The notes: a model not told the origin generated them from the letters alone. Positions 7,531-15,046 are shown, counted from the first letter of the stretch. The stretch is DNA of 27,004 nucleotides from Kingella sp. (in: b-proteobacteria) (GCF_030527935.1 NZ_JAUMZV010000030.1:1-27004); one strand, 5' to 3'. A program made the numbers and translations.

Positions 7531-7539
7531 TGCTATAAT
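7531..7539 (+). promoter_or_regulatory. Extended -10 promoter of pyrB
   Basis: TG-C-TATAAT: a perfect -10 box (7534-7539) with the upstream TGN extension and no good -35. It lies 46 bases before the pyrB ATG, giving a leader of about 38 bases. No uracil-rich attenuator like that of Escherichia coli pyrBI is visible in such a short leader. Confidence 0.65.
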
Positions 7540-7584
7540 TTCGCCGTTTGTCCGTTTTCAGCCCACTCAACAAAGGAAACTGCC

Positions 7585-8508
7585 ATGTCCCATAATCCGT
7601 TCTACCAAAAACACATTATCTCCATCGCCAATTTATCGGATGAAGAGCTATTATTATTACTCAACACCGCGCTTAAACTGAAAAGCGAACCCAATCCCAG
7701 CTTGTTAGATGGCAAACTCATCGCAAGCTGTTTTTTTGAGCCGTCCACACGCACGCGGCTATCGTTTGAGACGGCGGTGCAACGCTTGGGCGGCAAGGTA
7801 ATCGGCTTTGCCGATGGCGCAAACACCAGCGCGAAAAAAGGCGAAACCCTTGCCGACAGTGCGCGCATCATCAGCAGCTACGCCGATGCGATTATTCAAC
7901 GCCATCCCAAAGACGGCGCGGCGCGCGTGTTGGCGGAATTTTCCAGCGTGCCCGTGCTCAACGCGGGCGATGGCACCAACCAACACCCCAGCCAAACCCT
8001 GCTTGACCTTGTTACCATCCACGAAACCCAAGGTAGCCTGAAAAACCTAAAAGTCGCAATGGTGGGCGATTTGAAATACGGGCGCACCGTGCATTCGCTC
8101 GCCCAAGCCCTTAAACGCTTTGGCTGCGAATTTGCCTTTGTGTCGCCGCCCACGCTCGCCATGCCCGACTACATCACCGAAGAACTGGACGAAGCAGGCG
8201 CGGCTTGGCAAATTTTTCCCGATTTGGAAAGCGCGGTGGCATGGGCGGATGTTCTTTATATGACCCGCGTGCAACGCGAACGCTTTGACGAACAAGAATT
8301 TGCCAAAATTCAAGGCAAATTTAACCTACACGCCAGCATGCTTGCCCACGCCAAGCCCAATTTGCGCGTGCTGCACCCGCTGCCGCGCGTGGACGAAATC
8401 CACCCCAGCGTGGATGCCACGCCCTACGCCTATTATTTTGAGCAAGCCGCCAACGGCGTATTTGCGCGGATGGCGATGCTGTCGCTGGTGTTGAATGAAA
8501 CGGTTTAG
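7585..8508 (+). CDS. pyrB: Aspartate carbamoyltransferase catalytic chain
   Basis: The 307-residue enzyme joins carbamoyl phosphate and aspartate, the first committed step of pyrimidine synthesis. Residues about 49-61 (CFFEPSTRTRLSFE) are the carbamoyl-phosphate binding loop, HPSQTLLDL and GDLKYGRTVHSL follow, and LHPLPRVDEI is the substrate-closing loop. The C-terminus YYFEQAANGVFARMAML matches the family. AAAGGAAACTGCC precedes the ATG. pyrI follows after 81 bases, which contain one uptake sequence; the pair should form the classical two-subunit allosteric enzyme. Confidence 0.97.
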   Translation: MSHNPFYQKHIISIANLSDEELLLLLNTALKLKSEPNPSLLDGKLIASCFFEPSTRTRLSFETAVQRLGGKVIGFADGANTSAKKGETLADSARIISSYADAIIQRHPKDGAARVLAEFSSVPVLNAGDGTNQHPSQTLLDLVTIHETQGSLKNLKVAMVGDLKYGRTVHSLAQALKRFGCEFAFVSPPTLAMPDYITEELDEAGAAWQIFPDLESAVAWADVLYMTRVQRERFDEQEFAKIQGKFNLHASMLAHAKPNLRVLHPLPRVDEIHPSVDATPYAYYFEQAANGVFARMAMLSLVLNETV

Positions 8509-8589
8509 CCCGCTTTGTAAACATGATGATTAGGCAGCCTGAAACGCTGTTCAGCCTAGTTCAAAAATCGAATACACAAGGAAATTGCC

Positions 8590-9048
8590 ATGAAAACCAA
8601 ACAATTAAGCGTAGAAGCCATAGAAAACGGCACCGTGATTGACCACATCCCCGCAGGGCTGGCGCTCACCATCTTGCGCCAATTTAAAGTGCTGCACCAC
8701 GGCAGCGCGGTAACCGTGGGCTTCAACTTGCCCAGCCACTCGCAAGGCAGCAAAGACATCATCAAAATCAAAGACGTGATATTCAGCGAAGCCGATGCCA
8801 ACCGCCTTGCCCTGTTCGCCCCCGAAGCCATTGTGAACCATATTCACGATTACCAAGTGGTGCAAAAAATGCGCCTTTCGCTGCCCAGCACCATCAGCGA
8901 AGTGTTTAGCTGCCCCAATGCCAACTGCGCCAGCCACAGCGAACCCGTAACCAGCCGCTTCCAAGTGCGCCAACACCGCGGCGCAGTCAAACTCAAATGC
9001 CATTACTGCGAAAAAACCTTTGCGCGGGAAGCCGTTGCCGAAGCGTAA
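8590..9048 (+). CDS. pyrI: Aspartate carbamoyltransferase regulatory chain
   Basis: The 152-residue subunit binds nucleotides (CTP, ATP) and passes allosteric control to PyrB. The N-terminal domain (residues 1 to about 100) is the nucleotide-binding fold starting KQLSVEAIENGTVIDHIPAG. The C-terminal zinc domain has the four expected ligands Cys108, Cys113, Cys137 and Cys140 (CPNANC and CHYC). The ATG has AAGGAAATTGCC before it. It is the second gene of the pyrB-pyrI unit, separated by 81 bases with an uptake sequence. Confidence 0.97.
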   Translation: MKTKQLSVEAIENGTVIDHIPAGLALTILRQFKVLHHGSAVTVGFNLPSHSQGSKDIIKIKDVIFSEADANRLALFAPEAIVNHIHDYQVVQKMRLSLPSTISEVFSCPNANCASHSEPVTSRFQVRQHRGAVKLKCHYCEKTFAREAVAEA

Positions 9049-9102
9049 AGCATTTTCAAGCGATAAGAAATTCATAAATATGAAGATTTTTCAAAATCAT
9101 AT

Positions 9103-9131
9103 TTGACAAATCAATGGCAAGCGCATAAAAT
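9103..9131 (+). promoter_or_regulatory. Near-consensus sigma-70 promoter upstream of the NYN gene
   Basis: TTGACA (9103-9108, perfect) and TAAAAT (9126-9131, one mismatch) are separated by exactly 17 bases. This is the best promoter of the window. Transcription should start near 9138, about 80 bases before the NYN gene and just after pyrI. Confidence 0.8.
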
Positions 9132-9137
9132 CCGCCC

Positions 9138-9207
9138 CGAATAGTACCCTTGGTAGTACGCATTTTCTAATTCCATAGTGGAAATGCCGAGCCCAAGGGC
9201 TTTTTTT
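9138..9207 (+). ncRNA. Structured leader or small RNA ending in a hairpin and T run
   Basis: From the expected start near 9138 about 70 bases lead to AGCCC-AA-GGGCT followed by seven T (9190-9207), a short terminator-like hairpin. TTCCA-TAG-TGGAA (9171-9183) forms a second hairpin. CCCTTGG (9147-9153) is exactly complementary to CCAAGGG (9193-9199), so it can pair with the loop and 3' side of the terminator hairpin instead. The T run ends 12 bases before the NYN ATG. It can be read as an attenuator leader or as a free small RNA whose terminator lies in front of the gene. No known family is recognised. Confidence 0.5.
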
Positions 9208-9218
9208 GGAAGAAAAAT

Positions 9219-9884
9219 ATGAAAACAGCAATTTTGATTGATGGCGCATTTTTTATTAAAAGAATCCGCAAAATTGAGCCGCAAAATCATTTTAATGCGA
9301 AGCGTATCGCGGATTTGGCTTTTCGCTATGCGTTGCTTCATCTTCAACCAACGGGCAAAAATGAGTAGCCAAGCGAGCTTTACCGAATATTCTTTTACGA
9401 TTGCATTCCGTTTGAAAAGAAAATGCACAATCCTATTTCCCTGCGTTCCATTGATTTCGCCAAAACGGATGAAGCAATTTTTCGCCACGAATTGCACCAA
9501 GAACTTAAAAACAAACGCAAACTGGCATTGCGTTTAGGAAAACTATCCGACCACGCCACATGGACAATTAAACCCGCCAAAATGAAAGATTTTCTAAAAA
9601 ATCCTGCAATACCACTTAATGCAGACGATATGGTTCTGGACATCAAGCAAAAAGGCGTGGATATGCGAATTGGTTTAGACATCGCTTCATTGGCATACAA
9701 ACAGCAGGTTCAAAAAATTGTTTTGTTTTCAGGCGATTCCGATTTTGTTCCCGCTGCCAAACTGGCGCGGCGCGAAGGTATAGATTTCATTCTTGACCCC
9801 ATGTGGAATCACATTCCGCCTGATTTGCATGAGCATATTGACGGTTTACGCAGCGTTTGCCCCGATCCGCGTAAATCTCATTGA
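9219..9884 (+). pseudogene. NYN-domain (PIN-like) ribonuclease gene interrupted by one TAG
   Basis: Translation from the ATG at 9219 gives MKTAILIDGAFFIKRI and stays in one frame to a stop at 9882-9884 (221 codons), except for a TAG at 9366-9368 (codon 50). The two halves make a continuous NYN/LabA-like domain: the acidic residue in LIDGAFF, then LYRIFFYDCIPFEKKMHNP after the stop, then DIKQKGVDMRIGLDIASLA and VLFSGDSDFVPAA, all with the Asp residues expected to bind metal in these nucleases. No frameshift or other damage is seen. CAG to TAG is a one-base change that would explain it. The 3' part alone has an ATG at 9423, which would lack the first catalytic Asp. The family is thought to cleave RNA; its target here is unknown. 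A strong promoter and hairpin leader precede it. Recent inactivation, a sequencing error or read-through are the alternatives. Confidence 0.75.
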
Positions 9885-9965
9885 ACTATCTACAAATTTT
9901 TTAACCCTGTGCAATTCGCACCTGCTCGCTGCCCCAAAGGCAGCCTGAAACAGAAAGAAACCATT

Positions 9966-11435
9966 ATGAAACCCACCATCGCCCTAGTCGGCCGCCCCAA
10001 TGTGGGCAAATCCACCTTATTCAACCGTCTCACGCGCAGCAAAGACGCGCTGGTGCACGACCTACCGGGTTTAACCCGCGACCGCCATTATGGACACGGG
10101 CGCGTGGGCAGCAAACCCTATCTGGTGGTGGATACAGGCGGTTTTGAGCCTGTGGTGGACAGCGGCATTTTGCACGAAATGGCAAAACAAACCCTGCAAG
10201 CGGTAGATGAAGCCGATGCCGTTGTGTTCCTTGTGGATGCCCGCACAGGCTTAACGCCGCAAGACAAAATCATCGCCGACCGCCTGCGCCAATCGCCGCG
10301 TCCCGTGTATTTGGCGGTAAACAAAGGCGAAGGTGGCAATCACGCCGTGCTGGCGGCCGAGTTTTACGAACTCGCGTTGGGCGAGCCGCACGTTATTTCA
10401 GGCGCGCATGGCGACGGCGTTTATTATCTGATTGACGAGATTTTGCAGCACTTCCCCGATGCAGACGAAGAGCAGCCTGAAAACAAACACCCCGTGTTTG
10501 CCGTGATTGGGCGACCCAACGTAGGCAAATCCACGCTGGTAAACGCCATTTTGGGCGAAGAGCGCGTGATTGCGTTTGACATGGCAGGCACCACACGCGA
10601 CAGCATCCACATCGACTTTGAACGCGAAGGCAAGCCATTCACCATCATCGACACCGCAGGCGTGCGGCGGCGCGGCAAAGTGGACGAAGCAGTGGAAAAA
10701 TTTTCTGTAATCAAAGCCATGCAAGCGATTGAAGCGGCAAACGTTGCCGTGCTGGTGCTGGACGCGCAGCAAGACATCGCCGACCAAGATGCCACCATCG
10801 CAGGCTTCGCGCTGGAAGCAGGGCGTGCGCTGGTCATCGCCGTAAACAAATGGGACGGCATTAGCGAAGAGCGGCGCAACGACATCAAGCGCGACATCGC
10901 CCGCAAGCTGTATTTCCTTGATTTTGCAAAGTTTCACTACATTTCCGCGCTCAAAGAACGCGGCATAGACGGCTTGTTTGACAGCATTCAGGCTGCCTAC
11001 AACGCCGCGTTTATCAATATGCCCACGCCCAAAATCACCCGCGTGCTGCAAAGCGCGGTGGAACGCCAAGCCCCGCCCCGCGCAGGTTTGATGCGCCCCA
11101 AAATGCGCTACGCCCACCAAGGCGGCATGAACCCGCCCGTCATCGTGATACACGGCAACTCGCTCGCCGCCATTTCCGACAGTTACACGCGCTATCTCAC
11201 GCAAACTTTCCGCAAAGCGTTTAACCTGCAAGGCACACCGCTGCGGATACAATACAACGTGGGCGAAAACCCTTACGAAGAAACCGCCGCGCAAACCAAA
11301 AACAAACCGCTGCGCCGCGTTACATTGAGCAACCGCATCGCCAAGCGCGAAAACCGCAAAGAAGAAAAAGCCCGCAACAGCGGCGGCAAGGCGAAAAAAC
11401 GGCAAGTGAGCGTGAAGAAGAAGCATCAGTCGTGA
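9966..11435 (+). CDS. der: Ribosome assembly GTPase Der (EngA)
   Basis: The 489-residue protein carries two GTPase domains in tandem followed by a KH-like domain, the pattern unique to Der, which helps mature the 50S ribosomal subunit. GRPNVGKST appears at residues 9-17 and again at 182-190; DTGG and DTAG are the G3 motifs, and NKWD is the G4 motif of the second domain (NKGE in the first). The C-terminal about 45 residues are a basic tail rich in Lys. The upstream ATG at 9909 is rejected because family members start at MKPTIALVGRPN. Residues 169-173 (EQPEN), in the linker between the domains, are encoded by an uptake-sequence core at about 10473. The gene stands alone and ends in an uptake-sequence terminator. 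Confidence 0.96.
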   Translation: MKPTIALVGRPNVGKSTLFNRLTRSKDALVHDLPGLTRDRHYGHGRVGSKPYLVVDTGGFEPVVDSGILHEMAKQTLQAVDEADAVVFLVDARTGLTPQDKIIADRLRQSPRPVYLAVNKGEGGNHAVLAAEFYELALGEPHVISGAHGDGVYYLIDEILQHFPDADEEQPENKHPVFAVIGRPNVGKSTLVNAILGEERVIAFDMAGTTRDSIHIDFEREGKPFTIIDTAGVRRRGKVDEAVEKFSVIKAMQAIEAANVAVLVLDAQQDIADQDATIAGFALEAGRALVIAVNKWDGISEERRNDIKRDIARKLYFLDFAKFHYISALKERGIDGLFDSIQAAYNAAFINMPTPKITRVLQSAVERQAPPRAGLMRPKMRYAHQGGMNPPVIVIHGNSLAAISDSYTRYLTQTFRKAFNLQGTPLRIQYNVGENPYEETAAQTKNKPLRRVTLSNRIAKRENRKEEKARNSGGKAKKRQVSVKKKHQS

Positions 11436-11448
11436 GATGAGATGCGAT

Positions 11449-11497
11449 AAAAGGCAGCCTGAAAACGAGTTTGTAAACCGTTTTCAGGCTGCCTTTT
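11449..11497 (+). terminator. Uptake-sequence inverted pair, terminator of der
   Basis: AAAGGCAGCCTGAAAACG (about 11450-11467) and its complement (11479-11496) flank an 11-base loop, ending in TTTT. It begins 14 bases after the der stop. Confidence 0.85.
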
Positions 11498-11578
11498 GTG
11501 TGTGGCGCAATATAGTTTGAAATGGATAACGAGATTTCAGGCTATGGCAAAGGTTTCAGGCTGCCTTTTTATTCAAGC

Positions 11579-11665
11579 CAGCGCACGGCTTGCCAGCAAG
11601 CCGTAGGAGCGCGGGGGGCGTTTTCAGGCTGCCTTATGTTGCGCTCGCGTTTAGGCAGCCTGAAA
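11579..11665. repeat. Palindromic intergenic repeat family A, copy 1
   Basis: The core CCAGCGCACGGCTTGC-CA-GCAAGCCGTAGG contains the palindrome ACGGCTTGC..GCAAGCCGT. It is followed by GCGCTCGCGTTTAGGCAGCC, where the repeat runs into an uptake sequence. Other copies start near 17938 and 26309, each with the same order of pieces. Confidence 0.75.
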
Positions 11666-11706
11666 CCTTTGCAAAACCCAAAACACCACAAGAAATAGTC
11701 AATTCT

Positions 11707-11817
11707 CCGTCATTCCCGCGCAGGTGGGAATTTTGATTGAACTCACGCAATGGATTGTTTTTACATACATTTATGAATGAATATCAAGCAAGATTCCCCC
11801 CTACGCGGGAATGACGG
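11707..11817. repeat. Pair of dRS3-like elements flanking a spacer (NIME-like)
   Basis: ATTCCC-N8-GGGAAT occurs twice (11712-11731 and 11793-11812), the consensus form of the neisserial dRS3 repeat. The outer ends CCGTCATTCCCGCG and CGCGGGAATGACGG are exact complements, so the 111-base unit has 14-bp inverted ends. The spacer between the two dRS3 is about 61 bases. In Neisseria such arrays are called NIMEs and dRS3 is an insertion site of filamentous phage; whether that holds here is not known. Confidence 0.75.
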
Positions 11818-11914
11818 CATTTCTTATTTTTCAGGCTGCCGCTGGGAGTTTTGCAAAGGTTTCAGCCTGCGTAGTGAAGCAGAGTTGCGTAGCTAAAACA
11901 GTGCAATGCCATTT

Positions 11915-12508
11915 TCAGGCTGCCTGAATCTTATCCAGCAAAACCTTCAACGCTTGGGCGCGGTGGCTGATTTGGTTTTTGATTTCGGGTGCAAGCTGCG
12001 CGGCGGTGCAGGCGTGGCTGGGCAGATAGAAATGCGGGTCGTAGCCAAAGCCGTGTTCGCCTGCGCTTTCAGGCTGCCATTGCCCACGCCAGATGCCTTC
12101 GGCGATGATGGGCTGCGGGTCGTTGGCATGGCGCACGAGAACCAGCACGCAAACGTAGTAGCAGGATTTGTCGGCATGGGGCGCAAGCTCGGCGCAGACT
12201 TTGGCGTTGTTGGCGGCATCGGATTTGGGGTTGTCGCCTGCGTATCGCGCGGAATACACACCTGGTGCGCCGCCCAGCGCGTTGATGCAGATGCCGCTGT
12301 CGTCGGCAAGGGCGGGCAAGCCGCTGTGTTGGCTGGCGTGGCGGGCTTTGGCGAGCGCGTTTTCAACAAAGGTGCAAAATGGCTCGGCGCATTCGGGCGT
12401 GTTGAATGCGGATTGCGGTAGGATTTGGCTGTGTTGCGCGGCGAATAAGGCGGAAAATTCGCGCAGTTTGCCTGCGTTGTTGCTGGCGAGAACGATTTTG
12501 GGGAACAT
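11915..12508 (-). CDS. rdgB: XTP/dITP diphosphatase (RdgB/HAM1)
   Basis: The 197-residue enzyme hydrolyses the non-canonical nucleotides dITP and XTP to monophosphates, keeping deaminated purines out of DNA. The family motifs are ASNNAGKLREF (residues 8-18), ALADDSGICINALGGAPGVYSARYAG with its catalytic Asp pair, and HGFGYDPHFYLP. AAGGAAAACC precedes the ATG. The last codons and stop (Gln-Ala-Ala-stop) are an uptake sequence at 11914-11925, so the C-terminus has been set by this repeat. A second core encodes Gln-Pro-Glu-Ser in the middle (near 12068). Confidence 0.95.
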   Translation of the reverse strand: MFPKIVLASNNAGKLREFSALFAAQHSQILPQSAFNTPECAEPFCTFVENALAKARHASQHSGLPALADDSGICINALGGAPGVYSARYAGDNPKSDAANNAKVCAELAPHADKSCYYVCVLVLVRHANDPQPIIAEGIWRGQWQPESAGEHGFGYDPHFYLPSHACTAAQLAPEIKNQISHRAQALKVLLDKIQAA

Positions 12509-12719
12509 GGTTTTCCTTGTTGAGCATTGGGCAGCGTAAGGCTGCCTGAAAACGGTTGAATGGCGTTTGGACTTTGGTTACTCGTTTTCAGGCTGCCTAA
12601 ACGCAATCAATAGGCAGCCTGAAAACTGAATGGGCGCAGCAACGGCTCATCGCTCAATAGCGGGTTTAGCAGAATTTTGCGGATTGCCAAGATGCTAGCG
12701 AGCCGCCACACCATTGTTT

Positions 12720-12953
12720 TCAGGCTGCCTTATCGTTGACATGGAGCTTGGCAAGCTGGTCGCGCGAAACTTGGCGGATATACAGCGCAAGGCTGGTAAA
12801 TTGCCCCAACACCGCGCCAAAGGAAAACAACAGCGCGGCAACGCCAAATTGTTTGCTGCCGATGCGAATCAAATAGCTGCCCATCAGCAGCAGCGCGATA
12901 AACAGCAATGAAAACAAGATGATGAGAATCAGATAACATTTGCGAGCGGTCAT
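12720..12953 (-). CDS. Small two-helix membrane protein of unknown function
   Basis: The 77-residue product begins MTARKCYLILIILFSLL and contains two hydrophobic stretches (about residues 6-29 and 38-57), the second starting GVAALLFSFGAVLGQ, followed by a charged tail. It is not recognised. The last three codons before the stop (Lys-Ala-Ala) and the stop itself are an uptake sequence, and another uptake sequence lies directly before the ATG in place of a ribosome binding site, so start and end are both embedded in repeats. It has typical base composition and is on the same strand as its neighbours rdgB and the zinc-ribbon gene. It may be a real small gene; the lack of a clear ribosome binding site lowers confidence. 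Confidence 0.55.
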   Translation of the reverse strand: MTARKCYLILIILFSLLFIALLLMGSYLIRIGSKQFGVAALLFSFGAVLGQFTSLALYIRQVSRDQLAKLHVNDKAA

Positions 12954-12980
12954 AAGGCAGCCTGAAAAGGGAACAGTAAA

Positions 12981-13015
12981 TAGGCAGCCTGAAAGATGGT
13001 TTTCAGGCTGCCTTT
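12981..13015. terminator. Uptake-sequence inverted pair after the zinc-ribbon gene
   Basis: AGGCAGCCTGAA (12982-12993) and its complement (13002-13013) form a hairpin with a short loop just downstream of the stop of the minus-strand gene ending at 13026. The T run is better in the plus direction, so termination on the minus strand is only probable. Confidence 0.55.
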
Positions 13016-13025
13016 TAGATTGGGA

Positions 13026-13898
13026 TTAACGAATATCCAGCACCCAATAAAACAGTTGCATAATCAACACCATCAGCGCGGCGATGGAAGCCGCCATCCA
13101 GTTAAACTCGCCGCTAGGCGAGAGCGCAACATCGTTTTGCGTGGGCGGGATGGTGGGCGCATGGTTGCCCAGCGCAAGCGTGTTGGGCGCGGCAACGGGT
13201 GCCATGCTGGTGTTGCCTTGCCCATCGCCCAGCAGGGTAAACACAAGGCTGTCGGTGTGGATGGTGATGTTGTTTTGCTGCCCATCGGTGCGCATTTCGC
13301 TGACGGCGGTGGTTTTGCTGTTTTTGGCAGCGGGTTTCATGGCGATTTGTGGAAGCTGGCTGCTGATGCTGTCGCGGTCAAGCAAGGAGAAAGCGGTGCC
13401 GTTGCCCACTTCGGCAAACGTGTGCGCCATGCCATCGGCGCGGGGAACGCGGTATTGCAAGGGACGTTGCTCGTGGTGCTGCTGCTTGCTGATTTCGTGA
13501 ACCGTTTTGGCGATTTGGGGCGTGGCGGATTCTTTTTTATCGTGTGCATTTTTATTGTGCGCACTAAAAAAAGCGTCCAACGATTTGGCGGTTTGTTCGC
13601 GCAGTTTATCGGCGGCCGATTTTTCTTTGGATGCTTCTTTGGCTAACACTTCGCCTTGCAAGGCAGGTTTTTTTTCTGTTTCTTTTTGGGGCGCAGCAGG
13701 CTTGGCTGGGCTGGTTTGCGGCGCAGTTTGGGCTGTGGGCTTGGCGTTAGGCTGCTGCGCCTTTTTGCTTTTTTTCACCAGCTGAAAAATATGGTTGCAA
13801 GACGAACACACGGCGCGCCCTTGCGTTTTGTTTAAATCGGCACTATCCAACACCGAAGTGTGGCTGCATTTGGGACATTTAACTTTAACTTCGCTCAT
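13026..13898 (-). CDS. Zinc-ribbon protein with C-terminal membrane anchor (MJ0042/DUF3426-like)
   Basis: The 290-residue product starts with a zinc ribbon: Cys8, Cys11, Cys31 and Cys34 (VKCPKCSH and CSSCNHIF), as in the MJ0042-type domain. Residues about 43-130 are a low-complexity Lys, Ala, Pro and Gln-rich linker, and a single hydrophobic helix lies near the C-terminus (MAASIAALMVLIMQLFYWVL, residues about 268-287). The usual C-terminal domain of DUF3426 proteins is not recognisable. The order prmA followed by a zinc-ribbon membrane protein is, from memory, common in beta-proteobacteria. It begins 21 bases after the prmA stop, so both are likely one operon. Function unknown; ribosome or nucleic-acid binding at the membrane is only a guess from the zinc ribbon. 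Confidence 0.85.
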   Translation of the reverse strand: MSEVKVKCPKCSHTSVLDSADLNKTQGRAVCSSCNHIFQLVKKSKKAQQPNAKPTAQTAPQTSPAKPAAPQKETEKKPALQGEVLAKEASKEKSAADKLREQTAKSLDAFFSAHNKNAHDKKESATPQIAKTVHEISKQQHHEQRPLQYRVPRADGMAHTFAEVGNGTAFSLLDRDSISSQLPQIAMKPAAKNSKTTAVSEMRTDGQQNNITIHTDSLVFTLLGDGQGNTSMAPVAAPNTLALGNHAPTIPPTQNDVALSPSGEFNWMAASIAALMVLIMQLFYWVLDIR

Positions 13899-13919
13899 AA
13901 AATGTACTCTGAAATGGGG

Positions 13920-14807
13920 TTAGCGTTTTGCGCCCGTAATACACGCCCAGCCGTTGTTTACAATAGCTGGGGCAAGGTCAAACCATTGCGCGTAAATCGC
14001 GCTCATCTCGTCAATCTGTTCTTCTAAAATGCCTGATAACACAATTCTGCCGCCCGTTTTGGTGCGCCCTGCCAACATATCGCCGAGCATACGCAAAGGG
14101 TTGGCTAAAATATTGGCAACCACCACATCAAACTGCCCTTGCGGCAAGCCATCGGGCAAATAAAAGGCAGCCTGAACGTTGTTTTGCGCGGCGTTGTCGT
14201 TGCTGGCTTTGATGGCTTGCGGGTCAATATCCACGCCTGTTGCGCTGCCTGCGCCCAGCTTCAACGCGGCAATGGTTAAAATGCCCGAGCCGCAGCCATA
14301 ATCCAACACCGTTTCGCCACCGTGCAAATTGCTATCCAGCCATTGCAAGCAAAGGTGGGTGGTGGGGTGGCTGCCTGTGCCAAAGGCTAACCCTGGGTCT
14401 AGCCGCAGGTTGATGGCATTGGCATCGGGGGCATCGTGCCATGTGGGGGTAATCCACAAGCGGTCGGAAATTTTAATCGGGTCAAACTGCGATTGGGTTA
14501 GGCGCACCCAATCTTGTTCTGCCAACGTTTCCAAGCGGTATTCGGGCGGCGTAATGGGGATGCTGTTGGCAGCATCGGCGATGATTTGCGCCACATCGGC
14601 GTGTTCGTCAAACAAAGCGATGATGAGACTTTGTTGCCACACTTGTTGTTGCGGCATATCGGGTTCGCCAAAAATGGGCTGCTCGTTTTCCGTGCCAGCA
14701 AAGGCATCTTCAATGGCGGCGGATAACGCGCCATGTTCCATCAGGGCATCGGATAATGGCTCGGCAAGGCTTTCGGAAACGGGAATGCTGGCTTGTTGGT
14801 AAGACAT
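13920..14807 (-). CDS. prmA: Ribosomal protein L11 methyltransferase
   Basis: The 295-residue enzyme trimethylates lysines of ribosomal protein L11 with S-adenosylmethionine. An N-terminal L11-recognition domain (residues 1 to about 100) is followed by the methyltransferase fold: FGTGSHPTTHLCLQWL, then motif I VLDYGCGSGILTIAALKLGA (SAM binding), GVDIDPQAIKASNDNA, and ANILANPLRML. Length fits the family. An uptake-sequence core lies in frame at 14165. No clear ribosome binding site precedes the ATG; a perfect 12-base palindrome CGTTTGCAAACG (14816-14827) is just upstream. It is first in an operon with the zinc-ribbon gene. Confidence 0.95.
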   Translation of the reverse strand: MSYQQASIPVSESLAEPLSDALMEHGALSAAIEDAFAGTENEQPIFGEPDMPQQQVWQQSLIIALFDEHADVAQIIADAANSIPITPPEYRLETLAEQDWVRLTQSQFDPIKISDRLWITPTWHDAPDANAINLRLDPGLAFGTGSHPTTHLCLQWLDSNLHGGETVLDYGCGSGILTIAALKLGAGSATGVDIDPQAIKASNDNAAQNNVQAAFYLPDGLPQGQFDVVVANILANPLRMLGDMLAGRTKTGGRIVLSGILEEQIDEMSAIYAQWFDLAPAIVNNGWACITGAKR

Positions 14808-14884
14808 GGTTTTTGCGTTTGCAAACGTGTTTTAAAGTTATGACGTGGTATTTTACAGTATTTTGCATTATGTTGAAATTTATT

Positions 14885-15046
14885 AGAACCTGTATTCATT
14901 ATTTGCGTAGGCAGATTGGATGACATAAAAGCACGGATACAAGGCAAAAAGCGCAGCAAGGTTGAACACCTTGCGAGCATTTTTAACGCAGTAGCCACGT
15001 TTTTAGGGCATTAAAGATGCCTATGCAAATAGTGAATACAGGTTCT
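14885..15046. mobile_element. MITE-like inverted-repeat element, copy 2
   Basis: This 162-base copy of the element at 4940-5102 begins AGAACCTGTATTCATT and ends GAATACAGGTTCT. The interior is nearly the same, but the arms differ from copy 1 at several places, mostly in a way that keeps the two arms complementary. It lies between the divergent prmA and rpsT starts, so it separates their promoters. Confidence 0.8.

Larger units (their letters stand above)
11436..11914. other. Intergenic repeat cluster between der and rdgB
   Basis: This 479-base gap contains no gene. It holds the der terminator, seven uptake-sequence cores, one copy of a palindromic repeat (about 11579-11611), the dRS3-like mosaic element (11707-11817) and a copy of a short repeat TAGCTACGCAACTCTGCTTC on the minus strand (about 11876-11895) that recurs near 17979. 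Confidence 0.8.

Noticed and set aside
9238..9537. A 99-residue frame within the NYN gene region
   Set aside because: It is a different frame from the conserved NYN pieces, which are continuous in the frame of 9219-9884.
10398..11426. A 342-residue open frame antisense to der
   Set aside because: der is certain; the antisense frame is open only because of der codon use and has no family features.
12996..13646. A 216-residue plus-strand frame opposite the zinc-ribbon gene
   Set aside because: The minus strand has the four-Cys ribbon and operon spacing with prmA; the plus frame shows nothing recognisable.
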